From positions 62,001 through 126,000 of the forward strand of contig NZ_JOFH01000005.1 of assembly GCF_000721235.1 (NCBI RefSeq): a stretch of DNA of 64,000 nucleotides. Reading direction: 5' to 3'. Shown here in pieces: positions 51,534 to 58,975 of the stretch. Within the stretch, counting starts at the first letter, position 1; each line of letters starts with the position of its first letter. A model generated the notes under the pieces. It made no database searches. It was not told where the DNA came from and saw only the letters and a program-made list of their open reading frames with translations. The DNA comes from Streptomyces olivaceus. GTDB taxonomy: Bacteria > Actinomycetota > Actinomycetes > Streptomycetales > Streptomycetaceae. A program made the translations under genes and the position numbers.

Positions 51534-52496
51534 TCAGACCAGGCGCCGCGGGCGCTCCGGGTCGTCGTCCACCCGGGCGGAGGCCCAGCCGAGGGCGGTG
51601 CGCGTCCCGTCCGCCTTGTCCACCCAGATCTCCAGGTCGAGCCGGTCGCCGGTGGCGCCCACGACGGCACCCCCGGTGGTCAGTTCGTCGCCGACGAAGG
51701 CCGGTGAGACGAAGCGCAGGTCCAGTTCGCCCGAGGTGAAGAACGACTTGCCGAACACGTCGACGAGGTTGCTCACGACGAACCCGGTCTGCTGCTGCGC
51801 CTGGACGATGGTGCGGTCGAGCCCGGAGGCGGCGGCCTTGCCGCGATCGGTGTGCACGTTGGCGTAACCGCGCCCGGCCCAGGAGAAGACGGACATCTGG
51901 TCCTGGCTGAATACAGTGGTGCGTTCGGGCAGCGCGGCGCGTTCCGGAGCGTCGAGCCGGGCCCGTTCCACGGGCGGTACGGAGCCGTCCACGGTACCGA
52001 TCACGGTGCGTGTCCGCTGCTCGCCCGCCGTGCGGTTGCGTCCGGTGACCTCGCCGGCGACCGTCCGCATGATCTCCTTGCCGACGTGCCGCACCAGGAG
52101 GCGGCCGTCCTCACCCCTGGCCTCGGCCTCCAGGACGACGTAGCCCTGCCCGCGGCGCTCGTACTTCTCCGTGTAGCCGCCCTCGACGGTGACCGTCTCG
52201 CCGACCCGCACGGGGGAGTGGAAGGTGAGGTGCTCGTGGGTGTGCAGGCCCTGCGCGGTGTTGCCGTCGTAGTTCTCGTAGAAGAGGAACAGCAGGTCGT
52301 TGGCGAGGACGAGGGGGTGGCCCACGGGTCCGCCGAAGGGGGAGTCACCGAAGTACCAGGACCCGTAGTCGTCCTCGCTGTAGGCGTGGTCGAGCACCTT
52401 GCGCCGGTCCACCGTCACCTCGACGGGACCCATCGGCTCGGGGATCTCTACCAGCTCGTAACGAGCTTCCTTGAGCTGAGACGTCTGCGACTTCAT
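51534..52496 (-). CDS. MaoC/FAS1-like double-hotdog dehydratase-domain protein (paralogue B)
   Basis: 320 residues from ATG 52496 (GGAGG 5 bases upstream). Paralogous over its whole length to the protein at 49051: shared VEIPEPMG-like start, SEDDYGSWYFGDSPFGGPVG, YTEKYERRGQGYVVLEA and NVHTDRGKAAASGL. The C-terminal hotdog motif reads G-Y-A-N-V-H where canonical hydratases have D-x-N-P-x-H. First gene of the leftward array; a palindromic region (52537-52552) lies just upstream. Confidence 0.85.
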   Translation of the reverse strand: MKSQTSQLKEARYELVEIPEPMGPVEVTVDRRKVLDHAYSEDDYGSWYFGDSPFGGPVGHPLVLANDLLFLFYENYDGNTAQGLHTHEHLTFHSPVRVGETVTVEGGYTEKYERRGQGYVVLEAEARGEDGRLLVRHVGKEIMRTVAGEVTGRNRTAGEQRTRTVIGTVDGSVPPVERARLDAPERAALPERTTVFSQDQMSVFSWAGRGYANVHTDRGKAAASGLDRTIVQAQQQTGFVVSNLVDVFGKSFFTSGELDLRFVSPAFVGDELTTGGAVVGATGDRLDLEIWVDKADGTRTALGWASARVDDDPERPRRLV

Positions 52497-52536
52497 CGTC
52501 ACCTCCGTTGGGGGTGCCCGGCTGGGCGCGTAATTG

Positions 52537-52552
52537 TCTAGACGACTAGTCG
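52537..52552. promoter_or_regulatory. Palindromic operator candidate upstream of the MaoC-like operon
   Basis: TCTAGA (52537-52542) adjoining CGACTAGTCG (52543-52552), both perfect palindromes in an unusually A/T-rich stretch about 40 bp before the first gene. Could bind the operon's GntR or the nearby TetR. The remaining approximately 385 bp to the TetR stop show no recognised element. Confidence 0.5.
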
Positions 52553-52938
52553 TTACGCTAGGTTCACGTTCTCGGGGCTGTCAAGAGCCTTGCGTCGAGG
52601 AGGGGAACGACGAGATCCGGACACGCGTAGACGCGTGCCCGTTGACCCGATCGCTCGGGTGGGGTGGGGTGCCGGGCGTTCCGGCGTTCAGTGCCGGCGG
52701 GTCAGGACCGGCCGTGCCGTGCCGCCCGCCGGGCGAGCTGCGTGCGGGTCGTCGCGCCGGCGCGCTCCATGCTTCGTATACGGCGCCGGACGGTGCGCCG
52801 GCCCGGCCGCAGGCCCGCACGTCGACACGGTGCGGGGCGGGGTGCCGCGCGCCGTGTTGTGCGTGTGTACGGGGACGTCGTGCCGAGTTCCCGCGTATTC
52901 GCGGGGTGTCGCCGTGGGCGGCGGGGACGGGCCACCCT

Positions 52939-53580
52939 TTAGCTGGCGGGCGCCCTCTGGGTGACGGCGTGGATTCGGATGCGGTCGATCATCGCGTCGA
53001 GGACGGCTTCCAGGGCGAGTGTGTCCCGGCGGTTCTGCGTCATCAGCAGGCCGCCCTGCAGCGCCGTGAGCAGTGCCAGGGCGAGCCGGCCGGGGTCCGC
53101 CGCCGCGTCCAGTTCGCCGCGCTCGCGCATGGACGCCAGGCCGTCGCGGACGGCGTCCTCCCACTGGCCGTAGGCGGCCATGAGCTGCTCACGGGCTCCC
53201 GGGTCCACGTCGGACAACTCGGCGGCCAGTGAGCCCAGCGGGCAGCCGCCCTCGCAGTTGCGGGCGCGCTGCACCTCGACGACCGCGTCGCGCCACGCTT
53301 GAAGGGACTCGAAACTGTCCAGCCGGCTCAGCAACGGCCGCTGGAAGGCGAGGACCTGCTCGGTCTGGTACTGGATGACGGCCTGGACGAGGGTCCGCTT
53401 GTCACCGAAATAGTGGTAGAGCTGCGAGGGGCTCTTCACCTCGGCGGCCCTCTGGATGTCCTCCGTGGTGGTGGCCGCCACGCCGCGCTCGTACATCAGA
53501 CCGGCGGCCGCCGCCACGATGCGGTCGCGGGTGGCACGTCCCTTGGCGGTGAGCTGCCGCGTCCCGGTGTCGCTCTTCAC
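52939..53580 (-). CDS. TetR-family transcription regulator (LmrA/YxaF-like)
   Basis: 213 residues from GTG 53580. Helix-turn-helix TTTEDIQRAAEVKSPSQLYHYF (cited in part; about 37-58). The C-terminal domain has the CEGGCPLGSLAAEL motif seen in LmrA/YxaF-type regulators, whose Cys pair might be redox-active. A TAGCGT box six bases upstream of the GTG suggests a leaderless transcript. Two TTAGA-N8-TCTAR sites lie between it and the divergent peroxiredoxin gene. Confidence 0.9.
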   Translation of the reverse strand: MKSDTGTRQLTAKGRATRDRIVAAAAGLMYERGVAATTTEDIQRAAEVKSPSQLYHYFGDKRTLVQAVIQYQTEQVLAFQRPLLSRLDSFESLQAWRDAVVEVQRARNCEGGCPLGSLAAELSDVDPGAREQLMAAYGQWEDAVRDGLASMRERGELDAAADPGRLALALLTALQGGLLMTQNRRDTLALEAVLDAMIDRIRIHAVTQRAPAS

Positions 53581-53610
53581 GCGGCCACGCTAACAGATCG
53601 GCGCCCCATT

Positions 53611-53661
53611 TTAGAGTTGACATTCTAATTTCACGCGTCATGATTAGAGCAACCAGTCTAG
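53611..53661. promoter_or_regulatory. Paired TetR operators and peroxiredoxin promoter
   Basis: TTAGA-GTTGACAT-TCTAA (53611-53628) and TTAGA-GCAACCAG-TCTAG (53644-53661): the same 18-bp inverted repeat twice, 33 bp apart. The first contains a perfect rightward -35 TTGACA (53617-53622); the second covers the -10 region (about 53640-53646). Confidence 0.7.
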
Positions 53662-53717
53662 AAATTGGGCGGGTCGACGACCGCGTTCCCCCGCTCCTCG
53701 CGAAAGAAGGACGACCC

Positions 53718-54380
53718 ATGGCTGCCGCTCCCATCGCCGACCAGTCCGCCGCCCTCACGCAGGGCATGGCCGGGGAGGTGCCGGCCGACGCCCTGGAGAC
53801 GTTCCGTGCCGAACAGGCGGCCCTGGACGCCGCCGGTGTCCCCGACGCCGTGCTGGAGGCGGGGTCCGTGATGCCGGACGCGCGACTGCTCGACGTGAGG
53901 GGCGACGCCGTCACCCTGGAGCAGGCCCGCGCCGGCCGGCCCGCGGTCGTGGTGTTCTACCGCGGCGCGTGGTGCCCGTACTGCAACGTCGCTATTCGCA
54001 CGTACCAGCGTGAGCTCGCGGCCGAGCTGGACGAGCGGGGCGTCGCGCTGATCGCCGTCAGCCCGCAGAAGCCGGACGGGTCGCTGAGCGTCGTGGAGGT
54101 CAACGAGCTCTCGTACACCGTCCTCTCGGACCCCGGCAACCAGGTCGGCAGGGCGCTCGGGATCGTCACCCGGGCGAGCGATCGCGTCCTGGGCGCGCAG
54201 GCGTCGCTCGGCCTGGACGTGGCCGGGGAGAACGCCGACGGCACCAGCGAGATCGTCATGCCGACCGTGGTGCTCGTCGACGCCGGTGGAGTGGTGCGCT
54301 GGATCGACGTCCACCCCAACTACACGACACGCACCGAGCCCGCCCAGATCCTCGCCGCGCTCCGGAGCACGGTCCGCTGA
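53718..54380 (+). CDS. Peroxiredoxin-like (AhpC/TSA family) protein
   Basis: 220 residues. Thioredoxin fold with redox motif WCPYC (Cys86, Cys89) in VVVFYRGAWCPYCNVAIRTY; an N-terminal helical extension of about 50 residues is typical of the PRX-like 1 group. Likely reduces peroxides or organic hydroperoxides in the cytoplasm. ATG 53718 chosen (AAGAAGG upstream) over an in-frame start at 53640 that would lie in the promoter. Divergent from and presumably repressed by the TetR at 52939. Confidence 0.9.
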   Translation: MAAAPIADQSAALTQGMAGEVPADALETFRAEQAALDAAGVPDAVLEAGSVMPDARLLDVRGDAVTLEQARAGRPAVVVFYRGAWCPYCNVAIRTYQRELAAELDERGVALIAVSPQKPDGSLSVVEVNELSYTVLSDPGNQVGRALGIVTRASDRVLGAQASLGLDVAGENADGTSEIVMPTVVLVDAGGVVRWIDVHPNYTTRTEPAQILAALRSTVR

Positions 54381-54440
54381 CGGCCGCCCGGGCCCACCGG
54401 TGACATGCCCTGCGCAGACCTCGTCGATCGGAGTGGAATC

Positions 54441-55196
54441 GTGTCCCTGAACGGCAGTGTGGCCCTGGTGACGGGCGCGGGCAGAGGCATCGGCCGGGCC
54501 GTCGCGCTCGCCCTCGCGGAGCTGGGTGTGAAGGTGGCCGTGGTGGCCCGTGGGCGGGAGGAACTGGACCGCACCGTCGAACTGGTGCGGGCCCGGGGCG
54601 GCGCGGCGGTCGCCGTCGTGGCCGACCTCGGTGACCCGTCGGCGGCGGCCGGGGTCGTCGAACGGGCGGTCGGCGAGCTGGGACCCGTGGACGTACTCGT
54701 CAACAACGCCGCCACCGTCGAACCTCTCGGCCCCAGCGCCGGCCTGGGCCCGGCGGCCTGGGACGCCCTGCGGCTGAACGTGCTCACACCGGTCGCCCTC
54801 TGCAACGCCGTACTGCCCTGGATGACCGCGGCCGGACGGGGCCGGATCGTCAACGTCTCCAGTGGCGTCGTATCCCGTCCGGCCTCGATGATCGGTGGCA
54901 ACGTCTACGTCACCACGAAGGCCGCGTTGGAGGCCCACACCCTCAACCTCGCCGCGGAACTCGACGGCACCGGGGTCACGGTGAACGTCTTCCGCCCGGG
55001 GACCGTGGACACGGCGATGCAGGCCGCGATCCGCCGCACGGGCGAGGGCAGGCTGGACGACACCACGTACGCGCGTTTCGTACGCAACCACGAGGAGGGC
55101 GGTCTGATCACGCCGGAGCAGTCCGCCCGCGCGTTGGTCGGCCGCATGGGCGGGAACGCCTCCGGGCAGATCTGGGACGTCTCCGACGCCGCCTGA
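54441..55196 (+). CDS. Short-chain dehydrogenase/reductase
   Basis: 251 residues from GTG 54441 (GGAG upstream). Classical SDR: TGAGRGIG (11-18), NNAA (88-91), catalytic Ser140/141, Tyr156 and Lys160 in NVYVTTKAA. NAD(P)-dependent oxidation or reduction of an alcohol or carbonyl. It follows the peroxiredoxin gene by 60 bp on the same strand and is probably co-regulated by the TetR. Substrate unknown. Confidence 0.92.
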   Translation: MSLNGSVALVTGAGRGIGRAVALALAELGVKVAVVARGREELDRTVELVRARGGAAVAVVADLGDPSAAAGVVERAVGELGPVDVLVNNAATVEPLGPSAGLGPAAWDALRLNVLTPVALCNAVLPWMTAAGRGRIVNVSSGVVSRPASMIGGNVYVTTKAALEAHTLNLAAELDGTGVTVNVFRPGTVDTAMQAAIRRTGEGRLDDTTYARFVRNHEEGGLITPEQSARALVGRMGGNASGQIWDVSDAA

Positions 55197-55266
55197 CCGG
55201 TACCCGTTCCGGCGCCCGGCCGTGAGGGTCCGACGGCCCGGCCGCACGGCGGGCGGCCCCGGCGGT

Positions 55267-55346
55267 GTCGTCGGCGGCGGCCCGGCCGACGTGGCAGACG
55301 GGGTCGTCGGCGGCGGCCCGGCCGACGTGGCAGCCGGGGTCGTCGG
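55267..55346. repeat. 36-bp tandem repeat, about 2.2 copies
   Basis: Units begin GTCGTCGG at 55267, 55303 and 55339; the first two copies are nearly identical. It lies in the 423-bp gap between the SDR and GDSL-type genes, which otherwise shows no recognised feature. Confidence 0.75.
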
Positions 55347-55619
55347 TTGCGACCGGCGCCGCCGGGACGGCCGTGACCGACGGCGCCGCCCCCGCACACC
55401 GACCCGGCCAGAGGCGTGGTGTCGGGGACCCGGTGATCGTGCTTACGATGCCGGGCACCGGAGCGGCCAAGGGGCGAGGACGGGGGGCGGTGTACTGCCG
55501 AGGTGCCGTGCGGGGCGTTTCGTGCCCGCCACCCCCCTCGGCCGTCACCGTGCTGAGGGAGGCCGGACCCCTGCCGTGGCCGGCCGTATCCGTCCAGTCA
55601 TGTCGGAAGGCAGGCACGC

Positions 55620-56948
55620 ATGCACGGTCTCCTTGCCCGGATACTTCACCCCGCCAGATCGTCCCGGTCCAGGGGCGTCGGGGCCGCACTGGCGCTCACC
55701 GTGGTGTCGTCGGTCCTCGCCGCGTCGGCATCGACGGCGGCCGCGCCCGCCGGCACCGAGCAGGCCGGGCGCAGCGGGAGCGACGTCTGGTTCACCTCCT
55801 GGGCCGCCTCCCAGCAGAACCTCGCCCCCACCCCGCTGCGCGACCAGTCGGTGCGCATGATCACCCACCTGAGCCAGGGCGGGGACGCCGTCCGCATCCG
55901 CGTCCAGAACACGTTCGGCCGGACACCGCTCACCGTCGACGCGGCGACCGTCGCGCCCAGCAGCGGGCAGGACGCCTCGACCGAGGGCCGCCCGCGCCCC
56001 GTGACGTTCGACGGCAGGCGGCAGGTCGTGGTCCCGGCCGGGGGCGAGGTGTGGAGCGACACGGCGGCGCTGAGGACGGGCGCCCAGGACGACGTGGCGG
56101 TCTCGCTCTCGGTCTCCGGCACCGTGACGCCCGGCCGTCACGAGAGCGCCTTCCGCACCAACTGCCTGACGGCGCCCGGCACCGGCGACCACACCGCCGA
56201 CGCGGACGGCACCGCGTACACCGAGAACACCGGCTCCACCCTGCTGGTCAGCGCCGTCGACGTGCGCAACCCGCGACTGCGCGGCAGCCTCGTCGCCTAC
56301 GGCAGCTCGGTGGTCGACGGCACGGGGTCGACGAACTGCGGGCCGGACTGCAGCCGTCCGGGCGCCGACCTGAGATGGACGGACGACCTCGCCCGGCGGA
56401 TCACCTCGGAGCTGCCGGCCGCCCGGCGGGTGGCCGTCGCCAACGCCGGTATCGGCGGCACCACCAGCGCCGCCAACTGCCCGGGCATCGGTGAGCCGGT
56501 CCGCGGTCTGGACGCGGCGGCCCGGCTGGAGCGGGACGTCCTCGCGCTGCACGGAGTCACCGGAGTGCTCTACTACTACGGCACCAACGACCTCGCCGCC
56601 GGGTGCGACGCCGCACAGATCCTGGAGAGCTACCGGGAGGTCTTCCGGCGGCTGCGGGCCGAGGGGATCAAGGTGTACGTCACGCCCATCACCCCCCGCC
56701 CCGGCTACAGCGACCGGAACAACCGCGACCGGCACGACGTGGGCACCTTCGTCGCGAAGTGGAACAACTGCGGCGGCACCTGCGACGGGGTGCTCCCCTT
56801 CGACCAGGTGCTCAGGGACCCGGTGCGGCCCAACAGCATCAACCCGCCCTACGACACCGGGGACGGTGTCCACGCGAACATCGAGGGTCAGCAGGCCCTC
56901 GCCGACATCGTCTCCCTGCCGATGGTGACGTCCTCGGCGCGCCGCTGA
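55620..56948 (+). CDS. Secreted SGNH/GDSL-type hydrolase
   Basis: 442 residues with an N-terminal signal peptide (hydrophobic ALALTVVSSVLAASASTAAA, about 23-42). After a beta-rich N-terminal domain (about 55-215), the SGNH core has block I AYGSSVVDG, block II-like NAGIGGTTS, block III YYGTNDLA and block V DGVHAN with the catalytic Asp and His. Block I reads G-S-S instead of G-D-S; the nucleophilic Ser is kept. Likely an extracellular esterase acting on acylated polysaccharide or lipid. Confidence 0.87.
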   Translation: MHGLLARILHPARSSRSRGVGAALALTVVSSVLAASASTAAAPAGTEQAGRSGSDVWFTSWAASQQNLAPTPLRDQSVRMITHLSQGGDAVRIRVQNTFGRTPLTVDAATVAPSSGQDASTEGRPRPVTFDGRRQVVVPAGGEVWSDTAALRTGAQDDVAVSLSVSGTVTPGRHESAFRTNCLTAPGTGDHTADADGTAYTENTGSTLLVSAVDVRNPRLRGSLVAYGSSVVDGTGSTNCGPDCSRPGADLRWTDDLARRITSELPAARRVAVANAGIGGTTSAANCPGIGEPVRGLDAAARLERDVLALHGVTGVLYYYGTNDLAAGCDAAQILESYREVFRRLRAEGIKVYVTPITPRPGYSDRNNRDRHDVGTFVAKWNNCGGTCDGVLPFDQVLRDPVRPNSINPPYDTGDGVHANIEGQQALADIVSLPMVTSSARR

Positions 56949-56962
56949 CCGACACGCCCGGT

Positions 56963-57586
56963 TCAGGAGCCCTCTCGCGGGCGCAGGGCGTCGACGACGA
57001 GGCCGAGCCGGCGTTCCAGCCGCCCCGGTCCGGCGTCGGCGCCCGTCGAGAGGAAGACTCCGAGCACCATCGCGGTGACGTCCTCCGCCTCGACGTCCGC
57101 GCGCAGGGCGCCGGTGCGCGCGCCCGCCGTCAGGAAGGCGCCGATCGCGGCCGTGATGCGTTCCCGGGTGACCGGGGTCGCCAGGCGCCCCGAGGCCCAG
57201 CCGCTGTGCAGGGTGTTCAGCATCGTGCGCTTCGTCGCGACGAAGGCCGCGTACCGCTCCATCCACGCGCGCAGGGCCTGCTCGGGCGGCAGCTCCTCCA
57301 CCAGGGCGGCGGCGCTGTCGGTGACGGCGTCCAGTTCGGCGGCGTAGACGGCCTCGACCAGTGCCTCGCGGGTGGGGAAGTGGCGGTAGAGCGTGCCGAT
57401 GCCGACCCCGGCCCGGCGGGCGATGCCCTCCAGGGGCACGGTGTCGTCCGCCGCCGCGAAGGCGGCCCGGGCGGCGGCGACGAGGTTCTCCCGGTTGCGC
57501 CGCGCGTGCGCGCGCAGCGGGCGCTCTGTGCCGCCCGGCTGCTCGGGCCGCTCGGCGGCCGGTGTCGGTTCCTGGTCCGGACTCAA
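56963..57586 (-). CDS. TetR-family transcription regulator
   Basis: 207 residues with a TTG start at 57586 (no better start visible; a later start within the first 25 residues is possible). Helix-turn-helix PLEGIARRAGVGIGTLYRHF (about 50-70). Divergent from the aldo/keto reductase, with two near-identical palindromes in the shared promoter region, one ending 2 bases from the start codon, implying autorepression. Confidence 0.9.
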   Translation of the reverse strand: MSPDQEPTPAAERPEQPGGTERPLRAHARRNRENLVAAARAAFAAADDTVPLEGIARRAGVGIGTLYRHFPTREALVEAVYAAELDAVTDSAAALVEELPPEQALRAWMERYAAFVATKRTMLNTLHSGWASGRLATPVTRERITAAIGAFLTAGARTGALRADVEAEDVTAMVLGVFLSTGADAGPGRLERRLGLVVDALRPREGS

Positions 57587-57588
57587 AA

Positions 57589-57638
57589 CGGAGGATCCTC
57601 CGGTAGTGCTACAGTCGACATAGCGGAGGGTCCTCCGC
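57589..57638. promoter_or_regulatory. Paired TetR operators, TetR/aldo-keto reductase intergenic region
   Basis: CGGAGGATCCTCCG (57589-57602, perfect 14-bp palindrome) and GCGGAGG-GT-CCTCCGC (57623-57638). Both share the core CGGAGGNNCCTCCG and their centres are 35 bp apart. Confidence 0.75.
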
Positions 57639-57670
57639 TTCTGTCATCTTCTCATGAGGACGGACTTCCC

Positions 57671-58615
57671 ATGACCTCGAACGGCACCTCCATCCCCGTC
57701 ACCGCCGACGGCACCCCGAGGCCGGGCGGAGCCGGATCGCTCGCGGGCCGCACGGTCTCCCGGATCGGCTACGGCGCGATGCAGCTCGAACGCCTGCGCA
57801 CCGACCGGGCCGCGGCCGTCGCGCTCGTGCGCCGCGCGGTGGAACTCGGCGTCGACCACTTCGACACCGCCCAGTTCTACGGTGACGGCTTCGTCAACGA
57901 GGTCCTCCGCGAGGCCCTCGCCGCCACGCGGGACGCCGTGGTCGTCACCAAGGTCGGCGCCACCCCCGATCCCGGCGGCCCGCTCCCGCTGCGCCTCGCC
58001 CAGCGGCCCGAGGAGCTGCGGGCGAGCGTCGAGGACAACCTCAGGAGCCTCGGCACCGACCGGCTCGCGGTCGTCAACCTGCGCCGCGCCGACACCGGCC
58101 CGGGGCTGCGGGCCGAGGGCGACCAGGTGGTCGGCCTCGACGACCAGCTCGCCGTGCTGACCGCGCTCCGCGACCAGGGCAGCATCGGGGCCATCGGCCT
58201 CAGCAGCGTGACCGCCGACGGACTGCGCCGGGCCCTCCCCGCGGGCATCGTCTGCGTCCAGAACTCCTACAGCCTGGTCAGCCGCGACGACGAGGACCTG
58301 CTGCGGCTGTGCACCGACGAGGGGATCGCCTGGGTGCCCTACTTCCCGCTCGGCGGAGCGTTCCCCGGCATGCCCAAGGTCTCCGACGAGCCCGCCGTCC
58401 ACGCCGCGGCGCGCGAACTCGGCGGCACGCCGGCGCAGGTGGGCCTCGCCTGGCTGCTCCACCACGCCCCGAACGTCCTGCTCATCCCCGGCACCGCCGA
58501 CGCCGGACACCTGGCGGACAACCTCGCCGCCGGCGGTCTGGCCCCGGACGGGGAAGGGCTCGCGGCGCTGGACGCGGTACCGAGCCGTTCGGCCGACGAC
58601 GTCCGGCTCGGCTGA
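57671..58615 (+). CDS. Aldo/keto reductase
   Basis: 314 residues, (beta/alpha)8 NADPH-dependent oxidoreductase: ISRIGYGAMQLERL-like start, GVDHFDTAQFYGDGFVNEVL with catalytic Asp and Tyr, and VVTKVGATPD with Lys. The usual catalytic His region reads VVNLRRAD, so the His is replaced. C-terminal cofactor motif LLIPGTADAGHLADNLAA. A six-codon ORF (57654-57674) overlaps its start as ATGA. Divergent TetR is the likely repressor. Confidence 0.9.
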   Translation: MTSNGTSIPVTADGTPRPGGAGSLAGRTVSRIGYGAMQLERLRTDRAAAVALVRRAVELGVDHFDTAQFYGDGFVNEVLREALAATRDAVVVTKVGATPDPGGPLPLRLAQRPEELRASVEDNLRSLGTDRLAVVNLRRADTGPGLRAEGDQVVGLDDQLAVLTALRDQGSIGAIGLSSVTADGLRRALPAGIVCVQNSYSLVSRDDEDLLRLCTDEGIAWVPYFPLGGAFPGMPKVSDEPAVHAAARELGGTPAQVGLAWLLHHAPNVLLIPGTADAGHLADNLAAGGLAPDGEGLAALDAVPSRSADDVRLG

Positions 58616-58621
58616 CGGCCG

Positions 58622-58975
58622 CTACGGGTGGTTCCCGTCGCCGGGCGAGGTCAGGTGCTCGTACGTCCCGGTGATTTTGAGCAGGCGGACCAGCGTCGGA
58701 CCCGGGTTGTCGAGGTGGAAGCCCATCCCGGCGCGGCCGGCGAGCCGGTGGATCTGCAACAGGACCGAAAGCCCCATCGAGTCGACCAGGTCCAGCTTCC
58801 GGCAGTCCAGCCGGAGGACGCCGAGGCCCGCGCGCTCCTCCAGGGTTCGCCGGACGCTCGCGAGGGCCTCGTCCGCGGTCTCGTAGTCCAGGTCGCCGGC
58901 CAGGGAGAGCAGCAGCTCGTCCGGGCCGGCCGACGGCTCGATCGTCACGGGGCGGGGACGCGGGGACGCGGTCAC
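58622..58975 (-). CDS. STAS-domain anti-sigma factor antagonist
   Basis: 117 residues from GTG 58975. SpoIIAA/RsbV-like: DELLLSLAGDLDYETADEAL (about 19-38) and the phosphorylation site motif LDLVDSMGLSVLLQI with Ser66. When unphosphorylated such proteins bind an anti-sigma kinase and free a sigma factor. GTGA overlap with the cobalamin-binding protein gene upstream, so both belong to one signalling operon. The kinase and sigma factor are not in the window. Confidence 0.92.
   Translation of the reverse strand: MTASPRPRPVTIEPSAGPDELLLSLAGDLDYETADEALASVRRTLEERAGLGVLRLDCRKLDLVDSMGLSVLLQIHRLAGRAGMGFHLDNPGPTLVRLLKITGTYEHLTSPGDGNHP

Noticed and set aside
52565..52935. Open frames in the 385-bp stretch between the MaoC-like promoter and the TetR gene
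   Set aside because: No ribosome binding site, codon bias atypical and no motifs; treated as intergenic.
55267..55346. 36-bp repeat resembling a CRISPR repeat in length
   Set aside because: Copies are directly adjacent with no spacers, fewer than three copies, and no cas genes; it is a simple tandem duplication.
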